From LMUY01 sp964245075 (lineage in GTDB: Bacteria > Pseudomonadota > Alphaproteobacteria > Acetobacterales > Acetobacteraceae), in assembly GCA_964245075.1 (NCBI GenBank), contig CAXTLC010000014.1, positions 3,806 to 67,805 on the forward strand: 64,000 nucleotides of DNA, written 5' to 3'. Shown here in pieces: positions 8,386 through 16,313 of the stretch (positions within the stretch are counted from its first letter, which is position 1; each line of letters opens with the position of its first letter). The notes beneath the pieces are model-generated. The model did no database searches, was not told the DNA's origin, and was given only the letters and a program-made list of their open reading frames with translations. The position numbers and the translations under genes are program-made.

Positions 8386-8453
8386 GCGAAACCCCAATGT
8401 GAACAAGGATGCGGACGAAACGTGAACGAAACGCTCGGGCGTAACGCGTGAGG

Positions 8454-8978
8454 TCAGGCGGCGTCCTCCCGCCGGTCCCGCACCTTCACGTAGGCCAGGG
8501 CCGCATGCGTCGCGCAATACGGCTTGCCCGGCAGCGACTCACCGTCGCAGAAGCGGAAGCTGCGCGTGCCGGGCTCGCCGGTCGGCCAGCAGCATGTGAC
8601 CAGCCGCCCACCGGGTGCGCGGCTTCCGCCGGGCAGGCGGCTGATGGCGCGCAAGGCGGGAGCCGGAACGGGCGCGGGAGGCGCCGTTTCCGGCAACTCG
8701 GGCGGCGCCGGCGGGGTCGGAACCGGCGGCTCGGACCACGGAGGCGTCACCATGGTGGGCAGGGTCGGTCCCGTGACACGCCGGATGCTCGGCCGGCGTG
8801 CCGGCTCGCCGGGAAGGCCGCGGCGGATCGGCGAAGGCCGGGCGTCCAAGCCGAGGCGGTGTGCCTTGCCCACCACGGCATTCTTGGAGATGCCGATGCG
8901 GCGGCCGATCTCGGCCGTAGGATGGCCTTCCGCCCAGAGTGCCTTCAGCCGGTGGATGATCTCGTCCGTCCACGCCAT
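8454..8978 (-). CDS. gcrA: GcrA cell-cycle regulator
   Basis: Sigma70-associated transcription factor of alphaproteobacteria that acts at promoters carrying methylated GANTC sites and helps order the cell cycle. The 174-residue product starts MAWTDEIIHRLKALWAEG and continues into a helix-turn-helix with GISKNAVVGKAHRLGL (about 29-44), the family signature. A proline/alanine-rich linker follows, then the C-terminal sigma-binding region with CCWPTGEPGT and LPGKPYCATHA. I used the ATG at 8978 because it matches the family start; 15 codons further upstream are also open. Its leader has DnaA-box-like words and a GANTC site (see separate entry). Confidence 0.95.
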   Translation of the reverse strand: MAWTDEIIHRLKALWAEGHPTAEIGRRIGISKNAVVGKAHRLGLDARPSPIRRGLPGEPARRPSIRRVTGPTLPTMVTPPWSEPPVPTPPAPPELPETAPPAPVPAPALRAISRLPGGSRAPGGRLVTCCWPTGEPGTRSFRFCDGESLPGKPYCATHAALAYVKVRDRREDAA

Positions 8979-9031
8979 CGCTTGTGCTCCTTCGCGCGGT
9001 AACCGCAAGATACGGTAACGCAAAGGAACTC

Positions 9032-9085
9032 GAATCAGCTAGGGGCGAAGGCCAGTTTCTTGTGGGTAACTTCTGCTTGTCCACA
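9032..9085 (-). promoter_or_regulatory. gcrA upstream region with GANTC site and two DnaA-box-like words
   Basis: GAATC at 9032-9036 is a CcrM methylation site 54 bases upstream of the gcrA start. TGTGGGTAA (9061-9069, i.e. TTACCCACA on the minus strand) and TTGTCCACA (9077-9085, plus strand) each differ by one base from the DnaA box TTATCCACA and face each other. In Caulobacter gcrA transcription is activated by DnaA; here the same link is inferred from these words. AATATATT at 9085-9092 could supply the -10 region. Confidence 0.5.
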
Positions 9086-9112
9086 ATATATTGGCATTCG
9101 CGTTTTGGCAGG

Positions 9113-10063
9113 TCAGAACAGCAGTCCCTTTCGCAGCATGCCGTGCACGCCTTTCTCGCCGTTCACCGTCTGCGTCACGCGGAAATCCACGGCCAAGGAG
9201 CAGAACGCGTAGGCTTGCTCCCGCGACAGGTTGGTGCGCCCGCAGATGAAGTCGATCATCTGCCGCAACGCCTGCTTCATGGCGAGATCCAGGTCCTCGT
9301 TGAGGCCCATGCTGATGTAGTGGGTCGGCGTCTCGCCACGCGGGTAGCGCAAGGCCTCGGGCGTTCCCGCCTTGTGCAGGACAAGGGTGAACGTGCCGGT
9401 CAGGCAGGTTTCCAGCGCATTGATGCAGACCTCGCCATCGCCCTGCACGCCGTGCCCGTCCCCGGCGGAGAAGTTGCCGCCTGCCACCCAGACGGGCAGA
9501 AACAAGGTGGCCCCGGCGCCCAGTTCCTTGTTGTCGAGGTTGCCGCCGTGTTCGCGCGGCTCCTTGGTGGAGATCGCGCCGTAGTTCGGCGGCGGCGCGG
9601 TGCCCATCACGCCGAAGAAGGGCGACAAGGCCAGCTCCGTCCCCCAGGGCAGCGTGCCCACCCGGCGGGCGCGGTCCACGGCGATGTGGCTGACCCAACG
9701 CTCCGGAAAGTCCTCCGGCAAGGTGCCTGCAAGCGGGCGGAAGCCGCAATAACCCCAATCCGCGCCGAGTTCGATGGCATCGATGCGGACTTCCAGCGTA
9801 TCCCCGGGCTCGGCGCCCTCGACGGCGACCGGCCCGGTCAGGATGTGACCGGCCATGCGCGGCGGGTTGGCTCGGTGGATCGCCGTCAGCGCGGGCGGAA
9901 CGGTGAAGCCGAGGCTCGCCGGGGGGAGCATGTCCGGAGTTCCGGACAAGCATTGAAGCACGACGGTGTCCCCCGAGGCGACCGTCAGGAGCGGCGGAAA
10001 GGCCGCGTCGAAGATGCCCCAGCGCACGGTGGCGGGAGACGCGTCAATGCGATGTGTTGCCAA
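9113..10063 (-). CDS. Acetamidase/formamidase family protein
   Basis: Hydrolyses short amides such as formamide or acetamide to the acid and ammonia; cytoplasmic. The 316-residue product matches the FmdA/AmdA family along its length: ATHRIDASPATVRWGIFDAAFPPLLTV at the N-terminus, GDTLEVRIDAIE, NYGAISTKEPREHGGNLDNKEL, GDGHGVQGDGEVC and GRTNLSREQAYAFCSLAVDFRVTQ. I prefer a TTG start at 10063, giving MATHRIDASP as in relatives, with GGAG nine bases before it; a GTG at 10099 is open but adds MEDCRTCPEIRP. Stands alone, 134 bases before gcrA. Confidence 0.88.
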   Translation of the reverse strand: MATHRIDASPATVRWGIFDAAFPPLLTVASGDTVVLQCLSGTPDMLPPASLGFTVPPALTAIHRANPPRMAGHILTGPVAVEGAEPGDTLEVRIDAIELGADWGYCGFRPLAGTLPEDFPERWVSHIAVDRARRVGTLPWGTELALSPFFGVMGTAPPPNYGAISTKEPREHGGNLDNKELGAGATLFLPVWVAGGNFSAGDGHGVQGDGEVCINALETCLTGTFTLVLHKAGTPEALRYPRGETPTHYISMGLNEDLDLAMKQALRQMIDFICGRTNLSREQAYAFCSLAVDFRVTQTVNGEKGVHGMLRKGLLF

Positions 10064-10185
10064 CGGTCGGATCTCCGGACAGGTCCGGCAATCCTCCACC
10101 TGATGCGGAGAGGGTCAAGACCGCTTTGTGTCCACGGTTCCCCAAAGCAGGACGCGGGGCGCTTCCTGCCAAGGCATCGGCCCGT

Positions 10186-10226
10186 GGCCCCGCCCCGGCC
10201 CCTTCCCAGGGGAAGGGGCGTGAGGG
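10186..10226. repeat. Dispersed palindromic repeat, copy A
   Basis: Intergenic, just after the tatA stop (10231, minus). GCCCCTTCCC pairs with GGGAAGGGGC (10198-10219) as a 10-bp perfect palindrome arm, flanked by CCCCGCCCCGG and GTGAGGG. Shares its flanking words with copies B to F. May also serve as the tatA terminator. Confidence 0.6.
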
Positions 10227-10230
10227 AATG

Positions 10231-10479
10231 TCAGGTCCGGTTGGTGACCGTCTCGCGCGGCGGGGCTGCCGCCGTCGTGGTGGTGGTGTGCGGGGCTGCG
10301 ATCGTTCCGCTCGGGCGGTCGGCGGTGGCCTCCATGGACTCGTCGTCCGCCATGTTCTTCTTGAACGACTTGATGCCCTTGGCGAAGTCGCCCATCAGAT
10401 TGCTGACCTTGCCGCTGCCGAACAGCAGCAGGACGACGACCAGCACGATCATCCAGTGCCAGATGCTTAAACCACCCAT
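10231..10479 (-). CDS. tatA: Sec-independent translocase protein TatA
   Basis: Pore-forming small subunit of the twin-arginine translocase, which exports folded proteins. The 82 residues follow the TatA plan: a short N-tail MGGLSIWHW, one membrane helix (about 7-20), the FGSGK hinge (FG motif), the amphipathic helix VSNLMGDFAKGIKSFKKNM, and a polar threonine/alanine-rich tail. Start is ATG 10479 with GGAGG ten bases upstream. tatB and tatC are not in the window. Several solute-binding proteins here carry Tat-like twin arginines, which gives it likely clients. Confidence 0.93.
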   Translation of the reverse strand: MGGLSIWHWMIVLVVVLLLFGSGKVSNLMGDFAKGIKSFKKNMADDESMEATADRPSGTIAAPHTTTTTAAAPPRETVTNRT

Positions 10480-10597
10480 GGAAAACCTCCAGGCCGGGAC
10501 CAGTTTGTCCCGCGCGTTCGCCGGGCCGCACACTAGGCCCGCCAGCGTCAGATGCAATCTGCCGCCGTTGGCTAAGATGGCGAACCCCGGACCGCGT

Positions 10598-11518
10598 TCA
10601 ACTGCCCAACGCCTGCCGCGCCTCGTTCGCATCGGCCGCGATCTGCCGCCGCAGATCGTCGATGCTGGCGAAGCGCTGTTCCGCGCGCAGGAACGCGTGC
10701 AGCGACACATCCAGCTCCCGCCCGTAAAGATCCCCGTCGTAGTCGAACAGGTGCGCCTCCAGCCGGCTGATGGCACCCTCCGCCACGGTGGGACGCCGGC
10801 CGATGTTGGCCACGCCAGGCACGGTGCGCCCGTCCACGGCCGCCGTCACGGCGTAAACGCCCCGCGCCGGCTCCAGCTGCCGGCCGAGCGCGATGTTCGC
10901 TGTGGGGAAGCCGATGGTGCGGCCCAGCGCGTCCCCATGCGCCACCGTGCCGCGGATGCTCCAAGGGCGGCCCAGGTCCGCGGTCGCCCGCTCGGGGTAG
11001 CCGTCCTGCAACGCGCGGCGGATGCGGGTGGAACTGATCGGGCCGTGCCCGTCGGCCAGCGGCGGCACGGCGGTCAGGCCCATGCCGACCGCCTCCGCCC
11101 GCTGCGCCAACATCGGCACGTCGCCGCCGCGGCGGTGGCCGAACGCGAAATCCGGGCCGCACGCCAGGTGCACCGCCCCGAGCCCGTCTTGCAGCACCTC
11201 CGAAACGAACTGCTCGGCCGTGAGCTGGCTGAATTCCCGGTCGAAGGGCACCTCCACCACGTGCTGCACCCCCAGCGCGCCTAGCGCTTCCGCCCGGGCG
11301 GAAGGCAGCGACAGGCGGAACGGCGGGTCGTCGGGGCGGAACAGCTCGCGCGGATGCGGCTCGAAGGTCAGCGCTACGAGGGGGGCATCGGGCCGCGCGG
11401 CATGCGCGCTGCCCAGCAGGTGGGCGTGGCCGCGGTGCACGCCGTCGAAGTTGCCCAGTGCCACGGTCCCGCCCCGCGCCTCGGCCGGCAGCGCCCGCCA
11501 ATCCTCGTGCCGCTGCAT
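10598..11518 (-). CDS. ribF: Bifunctional riboflavin kinase / FAD synthetase
   Basis: Makes FMN from riboflavin and then FAD. The 306 residues contain the N-terminal nucleotidyltransferase domain with GNFDGVHRGH (about 22-31, HxGH-type motif) and ISSTRIRRAL, and the C-terminal kinase domain with the PTAN motif in GFPTANIALG and the GVANIGRRPT segment. The start is the ATG at 11518. It lies 100 bases from the divergent hydratase gene and 118 bases ahead of tatA. Length and motifs are normal. The many flavoproteins in this window (acyl-CoA dehydrogenases, nitronate monooxygenase) use its products. Confidence 0.95.
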   Translation of the reverse strand: MQRHEDWRALPAEARGGTVALGNFDGVHRGHAHLLGSAHAARPDAPLVALTFEPHPRELFRPDDPPFRLSLPSARAEALGALGVQHVVEVPFDREFSQLTAEQFVSEVLQDGLGAVHLACGPDFAFGHRRGGDVPMLAQRAEAVGMGLTAVPPLADGHGPISSTRIRRALQDGYPERATADLGRPWSIRGTVAHGDALGRTIGFPTANIALGRQLEPARGVYAVTAAVDGRTVPGVANIGRRPTVAEGAISRLEAHLFDYDGDLYGRELDVSLHAFLRAEQRFASIDDLRRQIAADANEARQALGS

Positions 11519-11618
11519 GCGCCCGCCACTCTCTCCTGCCCGCACCCAACGTTCTCGCGGCGGCTGCGGCGGTTGGCAAGTGGCGGCACGGGTGCTTAAT
11601 CCTCCCCACGGAACGGGG

Positions 11619-12383
11619 ATGATCCGCATGGACCGACACGCCGACACGGCCGCGCTGCTGCTGAGCGCTTGGCGGGACCCGACACAGAAGCTGCGCGCCC
11701 TTCCCAGCGTGCTCGCCCCGGTGGACGAGGCGATGGCGTACGCGGTGCAGCGCCGGGTGGTGGCGGGGCTGGGCGCCATCGGCGGCTGGAAGGTGGGCGC
11801 GTCCGGGCCGGCGGCGGCGCCGAACTGCGCGCCGATGCCGGCCGCCGGAGTGCATCCCGCCCCCGCCCGCATCGCCGCCGGGCCGCATGCGCTGCGCGGC
11901 GTGGAGGCGGAGATCGCCTTCCGCCTGGGCGCCGACCTGCCGCCGCGGGAGCAGCCATACGGCCGCGCGGAGGTGATCGCCGCCATCGCCTGTTGCCTGC
12001 CCGCGATCGAGGTTCTCGATTCCCGCTTCACCGACCCCGACGCGCAAGGCAAGCTGGCCCTGCTGGCCGACAGCTCCAGCCACGGCGGCTTCGTGTACGG
12101 CGCGCCGGCGGCGGACTGGCAAGGCATCGACTTCGCCCGGGAAGCGGTGCGCCTGCTGGTGGACGGGGAGGAGGTCAAGGCCGGCACCGCCAACCCGGCC
12201 GGCGACATGATCCGCCTGATCCAATGGCTGGCCGACGAGGGCGCGCATTGGGCGGGCGGGCTGCGCGCCGGGCAGTACGTGACCTGCGGCTCCTGGACCG
12301 GCAAGGAGTTCGTAGGCCCGGCGGCGCAGGTGCAGGTTGAGTTCGCCCATGCCGGCTCGGCCGCGCTGGAGTTCACGCGGTGA
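11619..12383 (+). CDS. 2-keto-4-pentenoate hydratase / fumarylacetoacetase-like protein
   Basis: A 254-residue protein of the MhpD/HpaH hydratase family, whose members add water to 2-hydroxypenta-2,4-dienoates in meta-cleavage pathways. Typical segments are GWKVGASG, GVEAEIAFRLG (metal-binding glutamates), IEVLDSRFTDPDAQGKLALLADSSSHGGFVYG, and AGQYVTCGSWTG near the end. ATG at 11619 is used; ATG at 11628 is equally possible. It overlaps the next SDR gene (GTGA), and the set with the SDR and PLP enzyme forms an operon. No ring-cleavage dioxygenase is nearby, so the substrate is open. Confidence 0.8.
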   Translation: MIRMDRHADTAALLLSAWRDPTQKLRALPSVLAPVDEAMAYAVQRRVVAGLGAIGGWKVGASGPAAAPNCAPMPAAGVHPAPARIAAGPHALRGVEAEIAFRLGADLPPREQPYGRAEVIAAIACCLPAIEVLDSRFTDPDAQGKLALLADSSSHGGFVYGAPAADWQGIDFAREAVRLLVDGEEVKAGTANPAGDMIRLIQWLADEGAHWAGGLRAGQYVTCGSWTGKEFVGPAAQVQVEFAHAGSAALEFTR

Positions 12384-13057
12384 GCGCCCTCATCGTCGGC
12401 GCCGGGCCAGGCTTGTCCGCGTCCTTCGCCCGGCTGCTCGCCCGGCGCGGCCACCCGGTCGCCCTGGCCGCCCGGGACACGGGCAAGCTGGCGGCGCTGG
12501 CCGCCGAGACCGGGGCCACCCTGCACCGCTGCGACGCGTCCGACCCGGCGGCGGTGGCGGCGCTGTTCGACGCCGTCGGCTCTCCCGGGATCGTGCTCTA
12601 CAACGCCAGCCAGCGCGCCCGCGGCCCCCTGGTGGAACTGGACCCCCAAGCGGTGCGGCGCAGCCTGGAGGTGACCGCGTTCGGCGCCTTCCTGGTGGCG
12701 CAGCAGGCGGCGCGGCGCATGCTGGCGGCCAAAGGGGAGGGGGGAAGCGGCTGCATCATGCTCACCGGCGCGTCCGCCGGGGTGAAGGGTTTTCCGCAGT
12801 CCGCGCCCTTCGCGATGGGCAAGTTCGCCCTGCGCGGCCTGGCGCAGTCCATGGCGCGGGAGTTGCACCCGCAGGGCATCCACGTCCTGCACGTCGTGGT
12901 GGACGGCGCCATCCGAGCCGCGGCGCGCGCGGAAGCCACGCCGGAAAGCCACCTGGACCCGGACGCCATCGCCGCAACCATGGGAGCGGTGCTTGACCAG
13001 CCGCGGTCCTGCTGGACGGACGAGATCGCCGTCCGGCCGTGGGTCGAGCGATTCTGA
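12380..13057 (+). CDS. SDR-fold protein lacking the catalytic tyrosine
   Basis: A 225-residue Rossmann-fold protein of the short-chain dehydrogenase superfamily. The cofactor motif is GAGPGLSAS (8-16) and the SDR serine region reads MLTGASAG. Where classical SDRs have YxxxK it has FAMGK (SAPFAMGKFALRG), so the proton-donating tyrosine is phenylalanine while the lysine stays. The rest (LAQSMARELHPQGIHV) is regular SDR. GTG start at 12380 overlaps the hydratase stop. It may be a non-oxidoreductase binder or use an altered mechanism. Confidence 0.8.
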   Translation: MSALIVGAGPGLSASFARLLARRGHPVALAARDTGKLAALAAETGATLHRCDASDPAAVAALFDAVGSPGIVLYNASQRARGPLVELDPQAVRRSLEVTAFGAFLVAQQAARRMLAAKGEGGSGCIMLTGASAGVKGFPQSAPFAMGKFALRGLAQSMARELHPQGIHVLHVVVDGAIRAAARAEATPESHLDPDAIAATMGAVLDQPRSCWTDEIAVRPWVERF

Positions 13058-13059
13058 GC

Positions 13060-14172
13060 ATGGGCATGCGGCTCGGAGACCTCCCCACGCCATGCCTGGT
13101 GCTGGACCTCGGGATTCTCCGGCGCAACCTCGCCGGCATGGAACGGGCGGTGGCGCGGCACGGGGTCGCGCTGCGCCCCCACATGAAGACGGCCAAGTCG
13201 ATCGACGTGGCCCGGCTGGCGCTGGCGGGGCAGCCGGGCGGCATCACCGTCTCCACCCTGGCGGAGGCGGCATACTTCGCCGGGCACGGAGTGCGGGACC
13301 AGATCTACGCCGTGGGGATCACGCCGGCCAAGCTGGCGCAGGTCGCCGCGCTGAACGCGGCGGGCGCCGACATCGCCGTCATCACCGATGACGAGGCGGT
13401 GGCCGCCGCCATCGCCGGCAGCCCGGCGCCGGTGCGCGCGCTGATCGAGGTGGACACCGGCGAGAACCGCGGCGGCGTCACCCCGGACAGCCCGGCGCTC
13501 CAGCGCCTGGGCGGGCTGCTGGGCGGCAGGCTCGCCGGGGTGCTGACCCATGCCGGCCAGAGCTACGCGTGCCGGTCGGAGGCCGAGCTGGCGGCCGTGG
13601 CGGAAGCGGAGCGTGCCGGGATCGTCCGGGCGGCAACGCGCCTGCGGCAGGCCGGCCACGCGGCCGGCATCGTTTCCTGCGGCAGCACGCCGACGGCGGT
13701 CAGCGCCGGCCGGCTTGATGGCGTCACGGAGGTGCGGGCCGGCGTGTACATGTTCGGCGACCTGTTCCAGATGCAGATCGGCGGCTACGGGCCGGAGGCG
13801 ATCGCGCTGACGGTGCTGACCAGCGTGATCGGCCGCCGCCCGGCGGAGCGGCGCCTGCTGGTGGATGCCGGCGGGCTGGCGCTGTCGAAGGACCAGAGCA
13901 CGGCGGCTGCGGCGGCCGATTACGGCTTCGGACTGGTGCTGGATGCGTCCGGCGCTCCTTCGCTGGGCAACGCGGTGGTGCGGCGCGCGTATCAGGAGCA
14001 CGGGGTGGTGGAGCTGGACCCGTCCGGCCCGCATCCCGACTTCCCGGTGGGCGCCAAGCTGCGGATCGCGCCGAACCACGCCTGCATGACCGCCGCCGCG
14101 CATGACCGCTACTACGTGGTGGACGGCACGGATGAGGTGGCCGCAGTCTGGAGCCGGGTGAACTTCTGGTAG
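13060..14172 (+). CDS. D-serine dehydratase / D-threonine aldolase-like PLP enzyme (DSD1 family)
   Basis: Fold-type III PLP enzyme with an alanine-racemase N-terminal barrel. The PLP lysine is K43 in RPHMKTAKS, and the C-terminal metal site reads N-H340-A-C342. A His-x-Cys pair is the zinc site of DSD1-type D-serine dehydratases, whereas D-threonine aldolases usually have His-x-Asp, so dehydration of a D-hydroxyamino acid is my preferred reading. The 370-residue length fits. Start is ATG 13060, two bases after the SDR stop; ATG 13066 is an alternative. Role in the operon with the hydratase is unknown. Confidence 0.82.
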   Translation: MGMRLGDLPTPCLVLDLGILRRNLAGMERAVARHGVALRPHMKTAKSIDVARLALAGQPGGITVSTLAEAAYFAGHGVRDQIYAVGITPAKLAQVAALNAAGADIAVITDDEAVAAAIAGSPAPVRALIEVDTGENRGGVTPDSPALQRLGGLLGGRLAGVLTHAGQSYACRSEAELAAVAEAERAGIVRAATRLRQAGHAAGIVSCGSTPTAVSAGRLDGVTEVRAGVYMFGDLFQMQIGGYGPEAIALTVLTSVIGRRPAERRLLVDAGGLALSKDQSTAAAAADYGFGLVLDASGAPSLGNAVVRRAYQEHGVVELDPSGPHPDFPVGAKLRIAPNHACMTAAAHDRYYVVDGTDEVAAVWSRVNFW

Positions 14173-14239
14173 CGCCTGCGGGCGCTGGCTATGCTCCGCG
14201 GAGATGACGCCGGGCCTACCGGCGCTGGGGGAAGAAACG

Positions 14240-15880
14240 ATGCAGGGCTCCATGCAGACGCGTCCGTTGATGATCTCGTCCATCATCCAGCATGCCGCGC
14301 GCAACCATGCGGCAACGGAGATCGTGTCCAGAACGGTCGAGAACACCATCCACCGCACGACCTACGGACAGATCGAGCGGCGCATGCGCCGCCTGGTCCG
14401 CGTGCTGCACCGCCTGGGCGTGGGGCCGGGCGACCGCGTCGGCACCCTGGCCTGGAACGGCTTCCGCCACCTGGAATTGTACTACGCGGCGCCTGGTATG
14501 GAAGCGATGTACCATACGATCAACCCGCGGCTTGGCGTGGAAGACATCGCCTACATCATCGAGGATGCCGGCGACGCGGTGCTGTTCGCCGAGACCAGCT
14601 TCGTCCCGCTGCTCGAAGCGCTGGCGCCGCGGATCGCCGCACGCGCCATCGTGCTGATGACGGACGCGGAGCACATGCCGGAGGTCAAGCTGGCGCCCGG
14701 CATGGCGCTGCACTGCTACGAGACGCTGATGGCGGAGGCGGACGAGGACTACGAATGGCCGGAGTTCGACGAACTGACCGCGAGCGGGCTGTGCTATACC
14801 TCCGGCACCACCGGGCGGCCGAAGGGAGTGCTCTACAGCCACCGCTCCACCGTGCTGCACTGCTACGCGGTCAACGGGGCCGACGTGTTCGGGCTGCGCG
14901 CGCGGGACCGGGTGATGCCGGTGGTGCCGATGTTCCACGTCAACGCCTGGGGAGCGCCGTTCGCGGCGCCGGCTGCCGGCTCCGCGTTGATCATGCCGGG
15001 CCGTCACCTGGATGGCGCCAGCATCGCCGGGCTGATGAACGAGGAACGGGTCACGGTGTCGGCCGGGGTGCCGACGATCTGGCTCGGCCTGTTGCAGCAC
15101 CTGCGCGCGACGGGAACACGGCTCGAAACGGTGCAGACGCTGGTGATCGGCGGCTCCGCCTGCCCGCCGATGCTGATCGACGCGTTCGCCCGCGAGTACG
15201 GCGTGCGGGTGGACCACGCCTGGGGCATGACGGAGACGAGCCCGCTCGGCACGTTCAACATGCCAAAAGCGGGCGAAGAGACCATGCCGGCCGAGGCGGT
15301 CGCCAAGCGGCGGCTGAACCAGGGCCGCGGCATCTACGGCATCGAGATGAAGATCGTGGACGCCGCCGGCGCGCCGCTGCCCTGGGACGGGCTGGCGTTC
15401 GGCAACCTCATGGTCCGCGGCCATTGGGTCTGCCAGCGGTACTACGGCGCGAACGCGGCGGGCGGCGCGGACGCCGACGGCTGGTTCGCCACCGGGGACG
15501 TTTCCACGATCGATCCGGACGGGTTCATGGAGATCACCGACCGGTCGAAGGACGTGATCAAGTCCGGCGGGGAGTGGATCAGCTCCATCACCCTGGAAAA
15601 CATCGCGGTAGCCTATCCGGATGTGCTGGAAGCGGCGATCATCGCCGCGTTCCACCCGAAATGGGACGAGCGCCCGCTGCTGCTGGTGGTGCCCAAGGAA
15701 GGCCGGACGGTTGATGCGACCGCTTTGCTGGCGAGCTATGACGGCCAGGTGCCGAAATGGTGGCTGCCGGACGCGGTGCTGGTGGTCGCCGAGCTTCCGC
15801 ACACGGCCACCGGCAAGCTCAACAAGCTGGCGTTGCGGCAGATCTATGGCCAGCACCTGCTGCAAAGCGCGGCAGAATAG
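14240..15880 (+). CDS. AlkK-like medium-chain fatty-acid--CoA ligase
   Basis: AMP-forming acyl-CoA ligase that activates fatty acids by way of an acyl-AMP. Core motifs are present: CYTSGTTGRPKGVLYSH (P-loop), VVPMFHVNAWG, HAWGMTETSPLG, DGWFATGDVSTIDPDGFM, DRSKDVIKSGGEWIS, and the C-terminal catalytic lysine in TATGKLNK. These segments read very like Pseudomonas AlkK, a medium-chain enzyme. I chose ATG 14240 (MQGSM), which has GGGGAAG six bases before it; the frame is open from 14204. Product 546 residues. It follows the PLP enzyme by 67 bases and may be separately transcribed. Confidence 0.9.
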   Translation: MQGSMQTRPLMISSIIQHAARNHAATEIVSRTVENTIHRTTYGQIERRMRRLVRVLHRLGVGPGDRVGTLAWNGFRHLELYYAAPGMEAMYHTINPRLGVEDIAYIIEDAGDAVLFAETSFVPLLEALAPRIAARAIVLMTDAEHMPEVKLAPGMALHCYETLMAEADEDYEWPEFDELTASGLCYTSGTTGRPKGVLYSHRSTVLHCYAVNGADVFGLRARDRVMPVVPMFHVNAWGAPFAAPAAGSALIMPGRHLDGASIAGLMNEERVTVSAGVPTIWLGLLQHLRATGTRLETVQTLVIGGSACPPMLIDAFAREYGVRVDHAWGMTETSPLGTFNMPKAGEETMPAEAVAKRRLNQGRGIYGIEMKIVDAAGAPLPWDGLAFGNLMVRGHWVCQRYYGANAAGGADADGWFATGDVSTIDPDGFMEITDRSKDVIKSGGEWISSITLENIAVAYPDVLEAAIIAAFHPKWDERPLLLVVPKEGRTVDATALLASYDGQVPKWWLPDAVLVVAELPHTATGKLNKLALRQIYGQHLLQSAAE

Positions 15881-15992
15881 GGCGGCATCCGTCACCGTCG
15901 GTCCGGTGCGCGCATGCGAAGGTTTGCCGCCCGGGCCCCGTTCCGCTACTGAGGCTGAAGTCGGGGTTCCGCCCCAAATCCAGGAGATAGAA

Positions 15993-16229
15993 TTGAAACT
16001 GATCCTTGCCCTCGCAGCGACGGCAGCCCTTGCCGCCGGTTCATTGCCGCACGCGGCGCAGGCTGCCGGCTGCATTTCCGGCGGCGCGGTTGGCGCGGCA
16101 GCCGGCCACGTCGCTGGCCATCATGGCGTGCTCGGCGCAGCCGCGGGCTGTGCCGTTGGTCACCACAGCGCGACCAAGCAGAAGAATGCGGCCGCCCAAG
16201 CCAGCCAGCCGGCCGCGCAGCCACAATAA
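15993..16229 (+). CDS. Small exported glycine-zipper protein (copy 1)
   Basis: A 78-residue protein with a signal peptide (about 1-24, ending AAQA), then a glycine-zipper hairpin with two cysteines, GCISGGAVGAAAG and GVLGAAAGCAVGHH, and an alanine/glutamine-rich tail. Start is a TTG at 15993 with AGGAG ten bases upstream; there is no nearby ATG in frame. Proteins of this kind sit in the periplasm or outer membrane; their function is unknown. The next gene is a clear paralogue. Confidence 0.75.
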   Translation: MKLILALAATAALAAGSLPHAAQAAGCISGGAVGAAAGHVAGHHGVLGAAAGCAVGHHSATKQKNAAAQASQPAAQPQ

Positions 16230-16313
16230 TGCCATGCGGCTGACGGCTAATGGAACGCAAGGGCGGTCCTAGCGTTCCACCGGCCGTCACTGTTGCACTC
16301 GGAAACAAACATC

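Noticed and set aside
8984..11284. Very long plus-strand frame over gcrA end, acetamidase, tatA and ribF
   Set aside because: It crosses several well-supported minus-strand genes and intergenic regions; composition is that of a shadow frame.
10598..13093. Extension of ribF to 831 codons
   Set aside because: Upstream part lies opposite the hydratase and SDR genes and is not like any RibF; the true start is ATG 11518.
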